DNA from: SHLQ01 sp964562985
GTDB lineage: Bacteria; Actinomycetota; Acidimicrobiia; Acidimicrobiales; SHLQ01
Assembly (NCBI GenBank): GCA_964562985.1
Contig: CAZLWE010000034.1
Span: 1-33,138 of the forward strand
Reading direction: 5' to 3'
DNA length: 33,138 bases
Of this stretch, positions 7,630 through 15,608 are shown in pieces. Under the pieces are notes generated by a model. That model was given only the letters and a program-made list of their open reading frames with translations, was not told where the DNA came from and did no database searches. A program made the position numbers and the translations under genes. Positions within the stretch are counted from its first letter, which is position 1; every line of letters starts with the position of its first letter.

Positions 7630-8130
7630 TTACGCAAGGGCACCGATCGCGGCATCGTAGTCAGGCTCATCGGCGATCTCACCGACGAGTTGGGAATGAG
7701 CGACGTTTCCCGATTCATCAACAACAACGACCGCTCGTGCGCACAAACCCTCGAGTGGACCATCGGTCATGCCGACGCCGTAGTCGTTCATGAATGATGC
7801 GCTCTTGAACGTCGATGCGTTCTTGACCGACTCGATTCCTTCCGCTCCGCAGAAACGCTTCTGGGCGAAAGGCAGGTCCGCCGACACGCAGAGAACCGCG
7901 GTGTTCTCGAGCGAACCCGCTTGCTCGTTGAAGGTGCGAACGCTTTGCGCGCACGTCGGCGTATCAACCGACGGGAAGATGTTCAGCACGACCCGCTGGC
8001 CAGCGAAGTCCTCGAGCGAGATGGGTCCGAGGTCGTCACCGGTGAGCGTGAAAGCTGGTGCTGCGCTACCGACGGCTGGAAGGTCTCCTGCGGTGTTGAC
8101 GGGGTTGCCTCGAAGTGCGGTCTGAGCCAT
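7630..8130 (-). CDS. tpx: thiol peroxidase (atypical 2-Cys peroxiredoxin)
   Basis: This 166-residue cytoplasmic peroxiredoxin reduces hydrogen peroxide and organic peroxides with thioredoxin as donor. The peroxidatic cysteine is C60 in PSVDTPTCAQSV and the resolving cysteine is C94 in the AQKRFCGAEGI segment; their spacing matches C61/C95 of the E. coli enzyme. The family start GxxxxLxG and the end of the fold are intact. AGGAGA lies six bases before the ATG, an optimal ribosome site. It is divergent from the hydratase gene at 8193 and is followed by the FHA protein. Confidence 0.95.
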   Translation of the reverse strand: MAQTALRGNPVNTAGDLPAVGSAAPAFTLTGDDLGPISLEDFAGQRVVLNIFPSVDTPTCAQSVRTFNEQAGSLENTAVLCVSADLPFAQKRFCGAEGIESVKNASTFKSASFMNDYGVGMTDGPLEGLCARAVVVVDESGNVAHSQLVGEIADEPDYDAAIGALA

Positions 8131-8192
8131 GGAATTCTCTCCTGATATGAGTTTCTCGAGGTCACGCTAGCGGTAACTGCTAAACCAAGTGC

Positions 8193-8999
8193 ATGGGAAG
8201 TGCGACGGAGATACAACGAGCCACGGCAGCAGCAGAACTCCTGACCGCGGCGCGCCTGGCGGGTGAGCGTCTCGAATCACTCGGCGAACACGCCCCTCTT
8301 TCGGTTTCGGACGCCCACCTGATCGCCGATATTCACGCCGAGCAAATGTCGCGGGCCACCGTTGGTTGGAAGGTCAGCGCCACCTCGACCTACGCCATGC
8401 AAGTCCTCAACTCTCCGGGACCCTTCGCGGGCCGGGTCTTCGATGGCGCTGTTCATCAGACCGGCGCGACGCAGCTGCCAGGCGCGGTATCACCGGGGGT
8501 TGAAAGCGAGTTCGCCTTCTTCATCGGAGTCGACCTGCCAGCTCGTCGGGAGCGATACTCCGTCGCCGATGTTCGCTCTGCGACCGAAGCGGTCGCGCCT
8601 GCTATCGAACTGGTGGATGCCCGATTCAACGACATGTTGGCGGTCGGATACCTCAGCCTGATTGCCGACAGCGGCGCGAACGGCGGTGTGATTCTCGGCG
8701 AGAAGGTCCCCGTGGAAGGCTTGACCGAACTCAAAGATGTCGCCGTGCGCTGCCAGATTGATGACGAGATCGTGAGCACGGGTTCCGGGTCGGACATACT
8801 CGGCGATCCGTGGCTTGCCCTGGAGTGGCTGGCGAACCATCTGGCCGCTCGCGGATTGGGTCTTCGAGCGGGCCAGTTTGTGATGTCCGGAACCTGCACC
8901 GCCATCTTCCCGCTCAACGTCGGTTCGTCGGTTCGTGCGACCTACGACGGCTTAGGGGAAGTAACCGCTGCCCACCACGGATCTCGCTCCGGAGACTAG
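8193..8999 (+). CDS. 2-keto-4-pentenoate hydratase / FAH family enzyme
   Basis: This 268-residue cytoplasmic enzyme belongs to the fumarylacetoacetate hydrolase superfamily, MhpD-like branch. Members hydrate 2-oxopent-4-enoate, or decarboxylate 2-oxohex-3-enedioate, in meta-cleavage pathways of aromatic breakdown. The metal-binding pattern VESEFAFFIG (E-x-E) and the following PAIELVDARF are present, as is GWKVSATS near residue 58. The C-terminal LxxGxxVxSGT pattern of the fold is also present. No other meta-cleavage gene is adjacent, so the exact substrate is open. Its stop codon shares a CTAG with the stop of the convergent acyltransferase. The start has a weak TAAACC hexamer 6 bases upstream and no ribosome site. 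Confidence 0.85.
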   Translation: MGSATEIQRATAAAELLTAARLAGERLESLGEHAPLSVSDAHLIADIHAEQMSRATVGWKVSATSTYAMQVLNSPGPFAGRVFDGAVHQTGATQLPGAVSPGVESEFAFFIGVDLPARRERYSVADVRSATEAVAPAIELVDARFNDMLAVGYLSLIADSGANGGVILGEKVPVEGLTELKDVAVRCQIDDEIVSTGSGSDILGDPWLALEWLANHLAARGLGLRAGQFVMSGTCTAIFPLNVGSSVRATYDGLGEVTAAHHGSRSGD

Positions 9000-10327
9000 G
9001 CGGCTGCTAAGTGGTTTGGGGAGGGCCGCAGGACGGTGGCGCCGAGTCCGACGAGAATCACCAACGCAGGGATAATTTGTGCCGGGGCACCGCTGGTCCA
9101 CATCTTGAGTGCGGTAGACGTGAGGGCGGCGACGGCGATCATCGAGACCAAGGAACCATTCCATGGTCGGCGGGGGGCGAGGAGCGCCTTGCGCTCGACC
9201 TGGTTGACGACCATGACGATTGCGCCAAGCACGATCGTCGAACCGATGATCGTCGGGATCTTGAAGGCCCACCATTCGATGGAGCCAACCTCGTGGGCGG
9301 GGAGTCCGGTGGTGAAGAACATGGCCGCGGTGACGATCACGGCTGCGGTCATGTGCCAGAGGTACACGCTCATCGCCACAGCGTTCGCTGCGACAACGCC
9401 AGCCCATGCCTTTGGGCGAGCCTGTAGTGCGGCGGAGATTCGAGGGGCCGCAGCGATAGCGGTGAGGCTGTACGCAGCACCGAAGGTCATGAGCGCAAGC
9501 GTCGGTGGGTTGGTTGGCGAGTTCTCCAATCCGGGAACGTTGACCATGGAGATCGCCCACGGGCCACCGGACAACACCAGGCCGAGGGTGGTGACCCACA
9601 TGGTGGCGGCGAGTGCGACGAGGCGACGACCCGTCGGCAACAGACCGTCGCGCCATGCCATTCCCGCTACCTGAAAGATCAACCATCCAAGAACCCAGTT
9701 GGCGTGTGGGAGCACGGCTACGTCGAGGATGCGCAGGGCTTCGAAGGTGAGGAACGCTCCGCCAATGAGTGCAGTGAAGCGGGCAGGATTGGCTCGGAAG
9801 CGTGGAAGAACGAATGGGGCCAGCGCGGTGTCGATGGTGTAGTTCGCCAAGAACCAGAGTGGAATCGCCGCTGCGTGCACAGCGACCACTGCAATGGCGA
9901 ACTGCCCAATCGCTGCCCCGACGGCAAGGATCGTGAGCCAGGTACCGGCAAGAACCACGGCCGGAGGCATCATCCGGCGCAGGCGTGCAGCGATCCAATC
10001 CTGTGCGCTGCCACCCTTGCGTTTGTGCGAGTCGAGCGACATGGCCGAGGAGAAACCGCCCACAACGAAGAACAGTGGCATGACCTGCAACAGCCACGTT
10101 GCCCAACCGAGTTCGGGGATGAACTCAAGGGCGTTGCCACCCTGAAGCTGGCCGTCGATATCTTCGACAGCGACGAGAGCCAACCAGTGCCCGAAGGCCA
10201 CCGCCATCATGGCGAGCACTCGGTAGAAGTCGATGGCACGATTGCGATCGGCCTTGGTTTGGGCGGCGAGTTCAGCAACCGAGGGGGTGCTGGTCTTGCT
10301 GTTGTAGAGGGCGGTTTGCGTCGTCAT
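8996..10327 (-). CDS. membrane acyltransferase, acyltransferase-3 (OafA/YrhL) family
   Basis: This 443-residue integral membrane protein has about ten hydrophobic segments. After a cytoplasmic tail of about 25 residues comes the family opening RAIDFYRVLAMMAVAFGHW, with the conserved Arg and the His thought to be catalytic, and then the MPLFFVVGGFSS segment. The family O-acylates sugars, lipids or antibiotics on the membrane. The protein ends shortly after its last helix, with no fused SGNH domain. Its ATG is followed by TTCC-free coding sequence and preceded by AT-rich TAATAAAGCT. It is divergent from the two-component genes at 10454, across a region with two G/C dyads, so it may be their target. 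Confidence 0.88.
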   Translation of the reverse strand: MTTQTALYNSKTSTPSVAELAAQTKADRNRAIDFYRVLAMMAVAFGHWLALVAVEDIDGQLQGGNALEFIPELGWATWLLQVMPLFFVVGGFSSAMSLDSHKRKGGSAQDWIAARLRRMMPPAVVLAGTWLTILAVGAAIGQFAIAVVAVHAAAIPLWFLANYTIDTALAPFVLPRFRANPARFTALIGGAFLTFEALRILDVAVLPHANWVLGWLIFQVAGMAWRDGLLPTGRRLVALAATMWVTTLGLVLSGGPWAISMVNVPGLENSPTNPPTLALMTFGAAYSLTAIAAAPRISAALQARPKAWAGVVAANAVAMSVYLWHMTAAVIVTAAMFFTTGLPAHEVGSIEWWAFKIPTIIGSTIVLGAIVMVVNQVERKALLAPRRPWNGSLVSMIAVAALTSTALKMWTSGAPAQIIPALVILVGLGATVLRPSPNHLAAA

Positions 10328-10359
10328 AGCTTTATTACGCCAGATCGAGGCCCGATTGG

Positions 10360-10408
10360 ACCCTGGGGATTTCCCCCAAAAACTCCTAGGGGATGGACCA
10401 ACCCCCTA
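10360..10408. promoter_or_regulatory. paired G4/C4 dyads between acyltransferase and kinase genes
   Basis: Two inverted repeats lie in the 126-base divergent region. TGGGG (10363-10367) pairs with CCCCA (10373-10377) across 5 bases. TAGGGG (10387-10392) pairs with CCCCTA (10403-10408) across 10 bases. NarL-type regulators often bind such short dyads, so autoregulation or control of the acyltransferase is a reasonable inference. Binding is untested. Confidence 0.45.
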
Positions 10409-10453
10409 TCGACTAGACCAAACTAAGGGTGGGCTCTGCGCCCTCGAAGGCCT

Positions 10454-11611
10454 ATGACCACACCAACCTCTACCTCCCGAAGCACCGCCCCAGAGGGTGA
10501 TGGCGCGCTCGTTCGCAGCTTGCTGCGCGCCTTGGCTGCGTTCCGAGCGGTCGCGCTGACTTGGGCCATTGTGGGGCTGCTGTTTTCGCAGATGTACCTG
10601 ACCGAGCCACTGGCGGCAGCGATCGTGCTCGCCGCGATGGCGGGCGTAACGGCCCTGGTGACTCCTCTTCCGGGTCGCGCTCCGATACTGGCCCCTGATC
10701 GTCTTCCTACGCTGATGCTCGAGCTATTGGTCGGTATCACCGCGCTGGTCGCCGACGGCTTCGTCTACCTGGACGCACGTCCACAGTCACTTCCATGGTC
10801 ATGGCCGGCTGCGGCGATCATGCTCGCAGGGATTCTGTATGGCGCTCGTGCAGGGTTTGGAGCCGCCGTAGCGGTCGGCGCCGCTAGCCTTATCACCGAG
10901 TGGCTGCTCCTCGACCGTGGCAACGGCTTCGTTACTTCGGTGTCGAAGCTCGGTTTGTGGATCGTGGCTGGCACCCTCGCGGGTTACGTCGTCAGTCGCC
11001 TTCGCCGTGCTGAGCAGGAGATCTCCATCGCCCGGGCTCGGGAGCAGTTCTCGCGAGAACTCCACGATGGGGTGCTGCAGACCCTCGCGGTGATTCAACG
11101 TCGCTCCGACGACACCGAGCTGGCCGCGCTCGCCAGGGACCAAGAGCACGACCTCCGCAGCTTTATCTCCGGCACTAGCGAGACCGAAGCAGCGCAGCCC
11201 TTCGAGCCCTCGATCCGCTCCTTGGCCGCTCGACACGAGCGCATGTACCCCGGATCTGTTGTCAACGTCGTGGTGGCCAACGACCTCCCCGAACTCGAAC
11301 CAGGCCACATCGAAGCCCTTTCGGGAGCAGTCGGAGAAGCACTAACCAACGCTGGCAAACACGGTGCCGCAACCAAGATCACCGTCTATGCCGAACCGAC
11401 CGAGGACTCGTTCCAGGAACTTCCCGATTCCGCCTCGGATGCCGCGGTCTTCGTCAGCGTGAAAGACAACGGTTCGGGATTCGATGTGGAAGCCGCCACG
11501 GAGCGGATCGGGCTGAGCGGGTCGATTCGCGGACGGCTCAGCGAAGCGGGTGGACATGCCGATATCACTAGTGCCATTGGTCGCGGCACCGAGGTGACAT
11601 TGTGGTTGTAG
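10454..11611 (+). CDS. NarL-type sensor histidine kinase (HisKA_3)
   Basis: This 385-residue membrane sensor kinase has about five or six N-terminal hydrophobic helices (residues 25-185) with little extracellular sequence, so it probably senses a membrane or intramembrane signal. A short coiled coil leads to the HisKA_3 dimerisation motif FSRELHDGVLQTL with the phospho-acceptor H204. The ATPase domain keeps the N box (GEALTNAGKHG) and the G1 box (DNGSGFD), and ends with GRGTEVTLWL. No PAS, GAF or HAMP domain is visible. The response regulator begins 37 bases downstream. GAAGG sits unusually close to the ATG, so the start is the least certain part. Confidence 0.92.
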   Translation: MTTPTSTSRSTAPEGDGALVRSLLRALAAFRAVALTWAIVGLLFSQMYLTEPLAAAIVLAAMAGVTALVTPLPGRAPILAPDRLPTLMLELLVGITALVADGFVYLDARPQSLPWSWPAAAIMLAGILYGARAGFGAAVAVGAASLITEWLLLDRGNGFVTSVSKLGLWIVAGTLAGYVVSRLRRAEQEISIARAREQFSRELHDGVLQTLAVIQRRSDDTELAALARDQEHDLRSFISGTSETEAAQPFEPSIRSLAARHERMYPGSVVNVVVANDLPELEPGHIEALSGAVGEALTNAGKHGAATKITVYAEPTEDSFQELPDSASDAAVFVSVKDNGSGFDVEAATERIGLSGSIRGRLSEAGGHADITSAIGRGTEVTLWL

Positions 11612-11648
11612 CGGGTGAGCGCGGATCCGCAGCGAAGGAGACTCGATC

Positions 11649-12272
11649 ATGGCAGCGGTAAAGGTGGTAATCGCCGACGATCATGCGATTTGGAGGTCGG
11701 GGCTTCGAGCCGACCTCGGCGAAAACTTCACCGTCGTCGGAGAGGCGGAAGATGCCAAGGAAGCGATCGAGGTGATCGAAGCGACCGACCCTGACCTCGT
11801 GCTCTCTGACCTTCACATGCCCGAAGGCGGCGGCATTGCACTCGCCAAAGCGGTCAGCGAGAAAGTACCAGTTGTCATGTTGACAGTCTCCGAAGCCGAG
11901 TCTGATCTGCTCGACGCCATCGCAGCTGGAGCGCTCGGTTACTTGGTGAAGTCCAGTTCGCCCGACGAACTCCGCGAACAGTTATGGAAAGCCTCGAAGG
12001 GAGAGCCGGTCTTCTCTGCGTCGCTGGCGGCTTTGGTACTCACCGAGTTCCGACGGCTGCACAAGGCGGAGACAGCTGGCGAGTCATTGTCCGAACGCGA
12101 ACGTGAAGTGCTGCAATACGTCGCCCGAGGGCACACGTACAAAGAGGTCGGCGAGACCCTCTTTATCTCGGCCAAGACCGTCGAGAACCACGTACGCAAC
12201 ATTTTGAAGAAGCTGCGCCTCAACCGAAAGCAAGAACTCATCCGCTACGCGATCGAGCACGGGATCGAGTAA
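11649..12272 (+). CDS. NarL/FixJ family response regulator
   Basis: This 207-residue cytoplasmic regulator has a receiver domain (about residues 4-120) with the acidic pair D10-D11, phospho-acceptor D54 in VLSDLHMP, the Thr of VVMLTVSE and the Lys of YLVKSSS. The C-terminal LuxR helix-turn-helix (about 143-205) reads LSEREREVLQYVARG, followed by TYKEVGETLFISAKTVENHV. GAAGGAG lies about 8 bases before the ATG. It forms a pair with the kinase just upstream, which should phosphorylate D54 and promote DNA binding. Targets are not shown by the sequence; the dyads at 10360-10408 are candidates. Confidence 0.95.
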   Translation: MAAVKVVIADDHAIWRSGLRADLGENFTVVGEAEDAKEAIEVIEATDPDLVLSDLHMPEGGGIALAKAVSEKVPVVMLTVSEAESDLLDAIAAGALGYLVKSSSPDELREQLWKASKGEPVFSASLAALVLTEFRRLHKAETAGESLSEREREVLQYVARGHTYKEVGETLFISAKTVENHVRNILKKLRLNRKQELIRYAIEHGIE

Positions 12273-12354
12273 GCGAGTTTGCGCTGGTAGTCAGCGGCCG
12301 AGCAGGCAGGCCCGTCAGCGCCGGATTGCGACAGCGGGAGGCGAAGCCGGAAGT

Positions 12355-13122
12355 TTAGTCGTCGGGTATCTCTTCGAAGAAGGTACCGACAATGCGTTCG
12401 AACAACAGCGCCAGTAGTGACCAGTCCTCACCAGGGACCTCGGGGTGGGGCTGTGCAAAGAGGTATTCGCCCGCCGGTAGCTTGGCGCGCATCGACAAAC
12501 CCTCACTGAGCGATGACGAAGCGATCTCAACGAGGTGATATGCCTTGTCTCCATAGGCGGGACGAGGCCGCATCCCGAAGAACTCCGCCATCGGCTTGTA
12601 GAGGGTTTCGATCGTTTCGTTTCGCAGTGTCTGCTCATTCGATCCGATCCATTCGCGCAATTCATCGTCGAGTAATGACGATGACTTCGCCGTGTGCAAG
12701 ATGGATCGCATCGCGAAAACCACCTGCCACGATCGCGAGTCAATAACGGTTTGCAAGTTCAGCGTTGACAACCGCTTGATCATCTCACGCAGTAACTGAC
12801 GTCTGTCCATCCCCTCAGGGATTTCGTCCATCATCTTCGCGAGCTCGGCATGGAGCGCCTCGTTTGTCTCCCGGCGGGCCGCAATTGTTCGCATGAGAAC
12901 AGCGTGTTGAAAAAGCTCTTGCGGGGTGTGATCGCCATCCTCGCTCCAGGCAGCGTAGGCCGACGAACGTGGCACCTGGGCATCACGAACGGCATGTTCG
13001 AGACTCACGGCGTCCAACCCCACGGACAAGCCTCGCTCTGTGAGCGCGGCAACTCCTACGGCGATAAGCCGTTCACGAGTTTCTTCCGCGCTTAGACGTT
13101 GTTTCTTCCCCGCTGCGGACAC
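12355..13122 (-). CDS. TetR/AcrR family transcriptional regulator
   Basis: This 255-residue protein has a TetR-like N-terminal DNA-binding domain. The first helix (residues 11-31) reads SAEETRERLIAVGVAALTER, and the helix-turn-helix is VSLEHAVRDAQVPRSSAYAAW (39-59). This diverges from the usual TxxxIAxxAGVSxGxxYxYF form. The long C-terminal half is helical and would bind a ligand and form the dimer. It is longer than the common 190-220 residues. It is divergent from a DrrA-type ABC exporter, the classical arrangement for a repressor of efflux. The start is a GTG, and its first codons lie in a segment that is duplicated at 13223-13273. The ligand is unknown. Confidence 0.85.
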   Translation of the reverse strand: MSAAGKKQRLSAEETRERLIAVGVAALTERGLSVGLDAVSLEHAVRDAQVPRSSAYAAWSEDGDHTPQELFQHAVLMRTIAARRETNEALHAELAKMMDEIPEGMDRRQLLREMIKRLSTLNLQTVIDSRSWQVVFAMRSILHTAKSSSLLDDELREWIGSNEQTLRNETIETLYKPMAEFFGMRPRPAYGDKAYHLVEIASSSLSEGLSMRAKLPAGEYLFAQPHPEVPGEDWSLLALLFERIVGTFFEEIPDD

Positions 13123-13273
13123 AAGCTGCCATTCCCCCGCCAGACTAGAGAACCTAGCAACATCCTACAGCGCTACGCGGAGCGTCTGGCACAAAACGCG
13201 CATGCCGGTGTTGTGCTGCGTGTTCCCCGTTGCGGACACCAGGCCAGCCATTCCCCAGTCACGTAGAGAACCC
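13106..13273. repeat. direct repeat of the tetR start/promoter segment
   Basis: Two imperfect copies of about 50 bases lie at 13106-13155 and 13223-13273. Both contain TTCCCCG, TGCGGACAC, GCCATTCCCC and TAGAGAACC in the same order. The first covers the initial tetR codons and the bases just upstream. The second lies nearer the ABC operon and in the tetR direction encodes only a decayed start. It could be a duplicated control site or the remnant of a tandem duplication. Confidence 0.65.
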
Positions 13274-13336
13274 GTCGTACAACAGGTGGAATCCGCGGTT
13301 CCTATGGGAGAATGTGCCCGTGGAAAGCCCAAACCA

Positions 13337-14236
13337 ATGAGTGACGCCATCGCAGTAGAGGGGCTGGTGATGCGGTATGGCGATTTCACCGCAGTAGACA
13401 GAGTCGACCTCCATGTTGGCGAAGGCGAGATACTCGCCTTTCTTGGCCCAAATGGTGCCGGTAAGACGACCACGATCGAAATCCTCGAAGGGTTTCGAAA
13501 GCGAAGCTCTGGAAACGTTTCGGTTCTCGGAGAAGACCCGTCCACAGCGCCGTTGAGTTGGCGCGAGCGTGTCGGCATCGTTCTTCAGGAGTCTGAACCC
13601 GTCCCGGGACTCACCGCTGCTGAAGCCGTGCGAATGCAGGCGGGATACTACGGCAATCCGCGGGACCCTGACGAGACGCTGGAACTCGTCGGGCTGACCG
13701 ACTCCGCCGACACTCGTACCCGCAAGTTGTCCGGCGGCCAAAAGCGACGACTTGACCTCGCCCTGGCGCTCGTCGGTAACCCATCGCTGGTCTTTCTCGA
13801 CGAGCCCACCACCGGGTTCGACCCATCTGCACGACGTGAGAGCTGGTCGATGATCGAGGCGTTGCGCGAGCTTGGCAGCACCGTACTGTTGACCACGCAC
13901 TACATGGATGAAGCCGAGCACCTGGCCGATCGGATCGTCGTCATCGCTAGCGGCAAGATCGTGGCTCGGGGAACTGCCGACGAGCTCGCAGAGCAAGTCA
14001 ATGCAACCACACAGATTACGTGGAACCCCGCCGCCGACTCTGCCGAACCGCCCGAGTCGCTGGGGTGGAAGCGCACACAGACCGGCGCCGTGATCGAAAC
14101 TGACGACGTCGTACCTGCGCTTTCGAACCTGACCTCGTGGGCGCTCGAGATGGGGGTCGACCTACCCGACCTGAACGTTGCGCGCCCAACCCTTGAAGAC
14201 GTCTACCTGACCCTCACTGGAGGTGACGACTCATGA
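13337..14236 (+). CDS. ABC-2 type transporter ATP-binding protein (DrrA/CcmA type)
   Basis: This 299-residue ATPase pairs with the permease directly downstream. Walker A is GPNGAGKTT (37-45), the signature is LSGGQKRRLDLALAL, Walker B is LVFLDEPTTGFDP and the switch His is in LLTTHYMDEAEHLADR. The C-terminal extension (about 220-299) is typical of drug and polysaccharide exporters. The reading frame is open far upstream, but the ATG at 13337 has GGAAAG nine bases before it and begins the conserved domain. The permease ATG overlaps its stop (ATGA). Divergence from the tetR gene suggests repression released by a transported compound. Confidence 0.93.
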   Translation: MSDAIAVEGLVMRYGDFTAVDRVDLHVGEGEILAFLGPNGAGKTTTIEILEGFRKRSSGNVSVLGEDPSTAPLSWRERVGIVLQESEPVPGLTAAEAVRMQAGYYGNPRDPDETLELVGLTDSADTRTRKLSGGQKRRLDLALALVGNPSLVFLDEPTTGFDPSARRESWSMIEALRELGSTVLLTTHYMDEAEHLADRIVVIASGKIVARGTADELAEQVNATTQITWNPAADSAEPPESLGWKRTQTGAVIETDDVVPALSNLTSWALEMGVDLPDLNVARPTLEDVYLTLTGGDDS

Positions 14237-14988
14237 ACGCGTTGTTGCGACAGGCCAACTTCGACCTGCTCATCTTCCGGCGGAATCCTGCCGCCACATT
14301 CTTCACGGTCATCTTGCCGATCATCTTCTTGCTGCTTTTCACCAGCATCTTCGGGAATCAAGAGATCGAACCTGGCGTTCGGGCAGCCACCTTCTACGTG
14401 CCGGGGATCTTGGCGCTCGCGATCATCTCCGCCACGGGGGTGAACCTTGCAATAACCATGACCACGAGGCGCGAGCGTGGGATTCTCAAGCGTGTGCGCG
14501 GAACACCGATCCCGCCGTGGGTATTCATCGCCTCACAAGCGCTCGCCGGCTTCATCTTGTCGATCATCATGACGGTGCTGATCGTGCTTATCGGGCGCGT
14601 GCTTTTCGGTGTTTCAATCAACGCCAACGGCATCCCCAGCTTGTTGATCACGCTGTTTGTCGGCGCGTTCTCGTTCGCCGCTATCGGCCTCGCGCTTACG
14701 TCGATCATCCCAAGCGAAGACGCTTCCCCAGCGGTCACTAACGCGATCTTCTTGCCGCTCTACTTCATTAGCGACGTCTTCATCGTGGGAGCAGATACTC
14801 CCACGTTCATTCAACGCATCGGCGACATCTTCCCCGTGAAGCATTTGGCCAACGCCCTGCAAGAAAGCTTCCAGCCGTTCGCCGAATCTGCGCCATTCCC
14901 GTGGCAGAACTGGCTCGTGATCGCCGCGTGGGGCGCCTTTGCGGCGGTCGTTACCTTGCGTACGTTCCGGTGGACGCCCAGACGATAA
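14233..14988 (+). CDS. ABC-2 type transporter permease
   Basis: This 251-residue membrane protein has six hydrophobic segments, as expected for ABC2_membrane permeases. The pattern LLIFRRNPAATFFTVILPI near the N-terminus, the TTRRERGILKRVRGTP loop and the late YFISDVFI segment followed by the PVKHL motif are characteristic. It would form a homodimeric channel with the ATPase encoded just upstream, to which it is translationally coupled. The substrate is unknown. It is convergent with the DUF2510 gene, with only 10 bases between them. Confidence 0.92.
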   Translation: MNALLRQANFDLLIFRRNPAATFFTVILPIIFLLLFTSIFGNQEIEPGVRAATFYVPGILALAIISATGVNLAITMTTRRERGILKRVRGTPIPPWVFIASQALAGFILSIIMTVLIVLIGRVLFGVSINANGIPSLLITLFVGAFSFAAIGLALTSIIPSEDASPAVTNAIFLPLYFISDVFIVGADTPTFIQRIGDIFPVKHLANALQESFQPFAESAPFPWQNWLVIAAWGAFAAVVTLRTFRWTPRR

Positions 14989-14998
14989 GCGCGGGGCC

Positions 14999-15604
14999 TC
15001 ACGCAGAGGCCACAGCTCCAATCACGACAGCCAGTGCGACGAGCAGCAGCGATCCCACCGTGATGAGCAACCCGATCACGATCGCAGCGATTGCCTTCCC
15101 GCGGTTGGCGGGGTCGCGTCGGCCCTCATCGATAGCGGCCTTTTCTTTGAAGCCCATGAATACCCCGATCGGGGCGGTGATGAAACAAAAGATCCCGACG
15201 ATCGCAAGGACAAGTGCCGTCGTCGCGTTGCTCTTCTCGGCGAAGATCGCCGCGCCAGGTATGCCGACTGCCGCGGCGCCAGATGGTGGAGCGCCCGGGA
15301 AACTCGGGGGCACCTGAGCCGGAGGGGTGCCGGGGACAGGACCGCCGATGGGCTGAGGCGTCGCAGCGTTGGGCGCATCGCCGAAGATGGGGCTATCAGT
15401 CGGCGCGGCGCTTGGTGTGGGATCCGCGGCGAGCGCATCGCCCAACGCCGGAGACTCGGTCGGCGCAGCGGGTGCAGAAGGCGGGCTGGGGACACCACCG
15501 ACCGGACGCGGGCCTTCGGTCCATGCAGAACCATCCCAATAGCGTTCGGTTCCGGCGGGATCTCCCTGTGCGTGATACCAGCCCGGGTTTGCGCTATCCA
15601 CCAT
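14999..15604 (-). CDS. DUF2510/DUF4190 membrane protein
   Basis: This 201-residue protein has an N-terminal DUF2510 motif (NPGWYHAQGDP, then RYWDGSAWTE), a long Pro/Ala/Ser-rich linker at about residues 35-130, and two C-terminal membrane helices around FCFITAPIGVFMGF and the VIGLLITVGSLLLVALAVV stretch, as in DUF4190. Such proteins are common in actinobacteria and have no known biochemical role. The start at 15604 is preferred because GGAAGGA lies eight bases upstream and the tryptophan motif follows at once; the frame is open further upstream inside yaaA. It begins 4 bases after the yaaA stop and is probably cotranscribed with it. Confidence 0.85.
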   Translation of the reverse strand: MVDSANPGWYHAQGDPAGTERYWDGSAWTEGPRPVGGVPSPPSAPAAPTESPALGDALAADPTPSAAPTDSPIFGDAPNAATPQPIGGPVPGTPPAQVPPSFPGAPPSGAAAVGIPGAAIFAEKSNATTALVLAIVGIFCFITAPIGVFMGFKEKAAIDEGRRDPANRGKAIAAIVIGLLITVGSLLLVALAVVIGAVASA

Positions 15605-15608
15605 CGTC

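Noticed and set aside
11649..14988. Defence or mobile island around the TetR/ABC region
   Set aside because: The genes are ordinary signalling and efflux genes with the same codon style as their neighbours, and there are no recombinases or terminal repeats.
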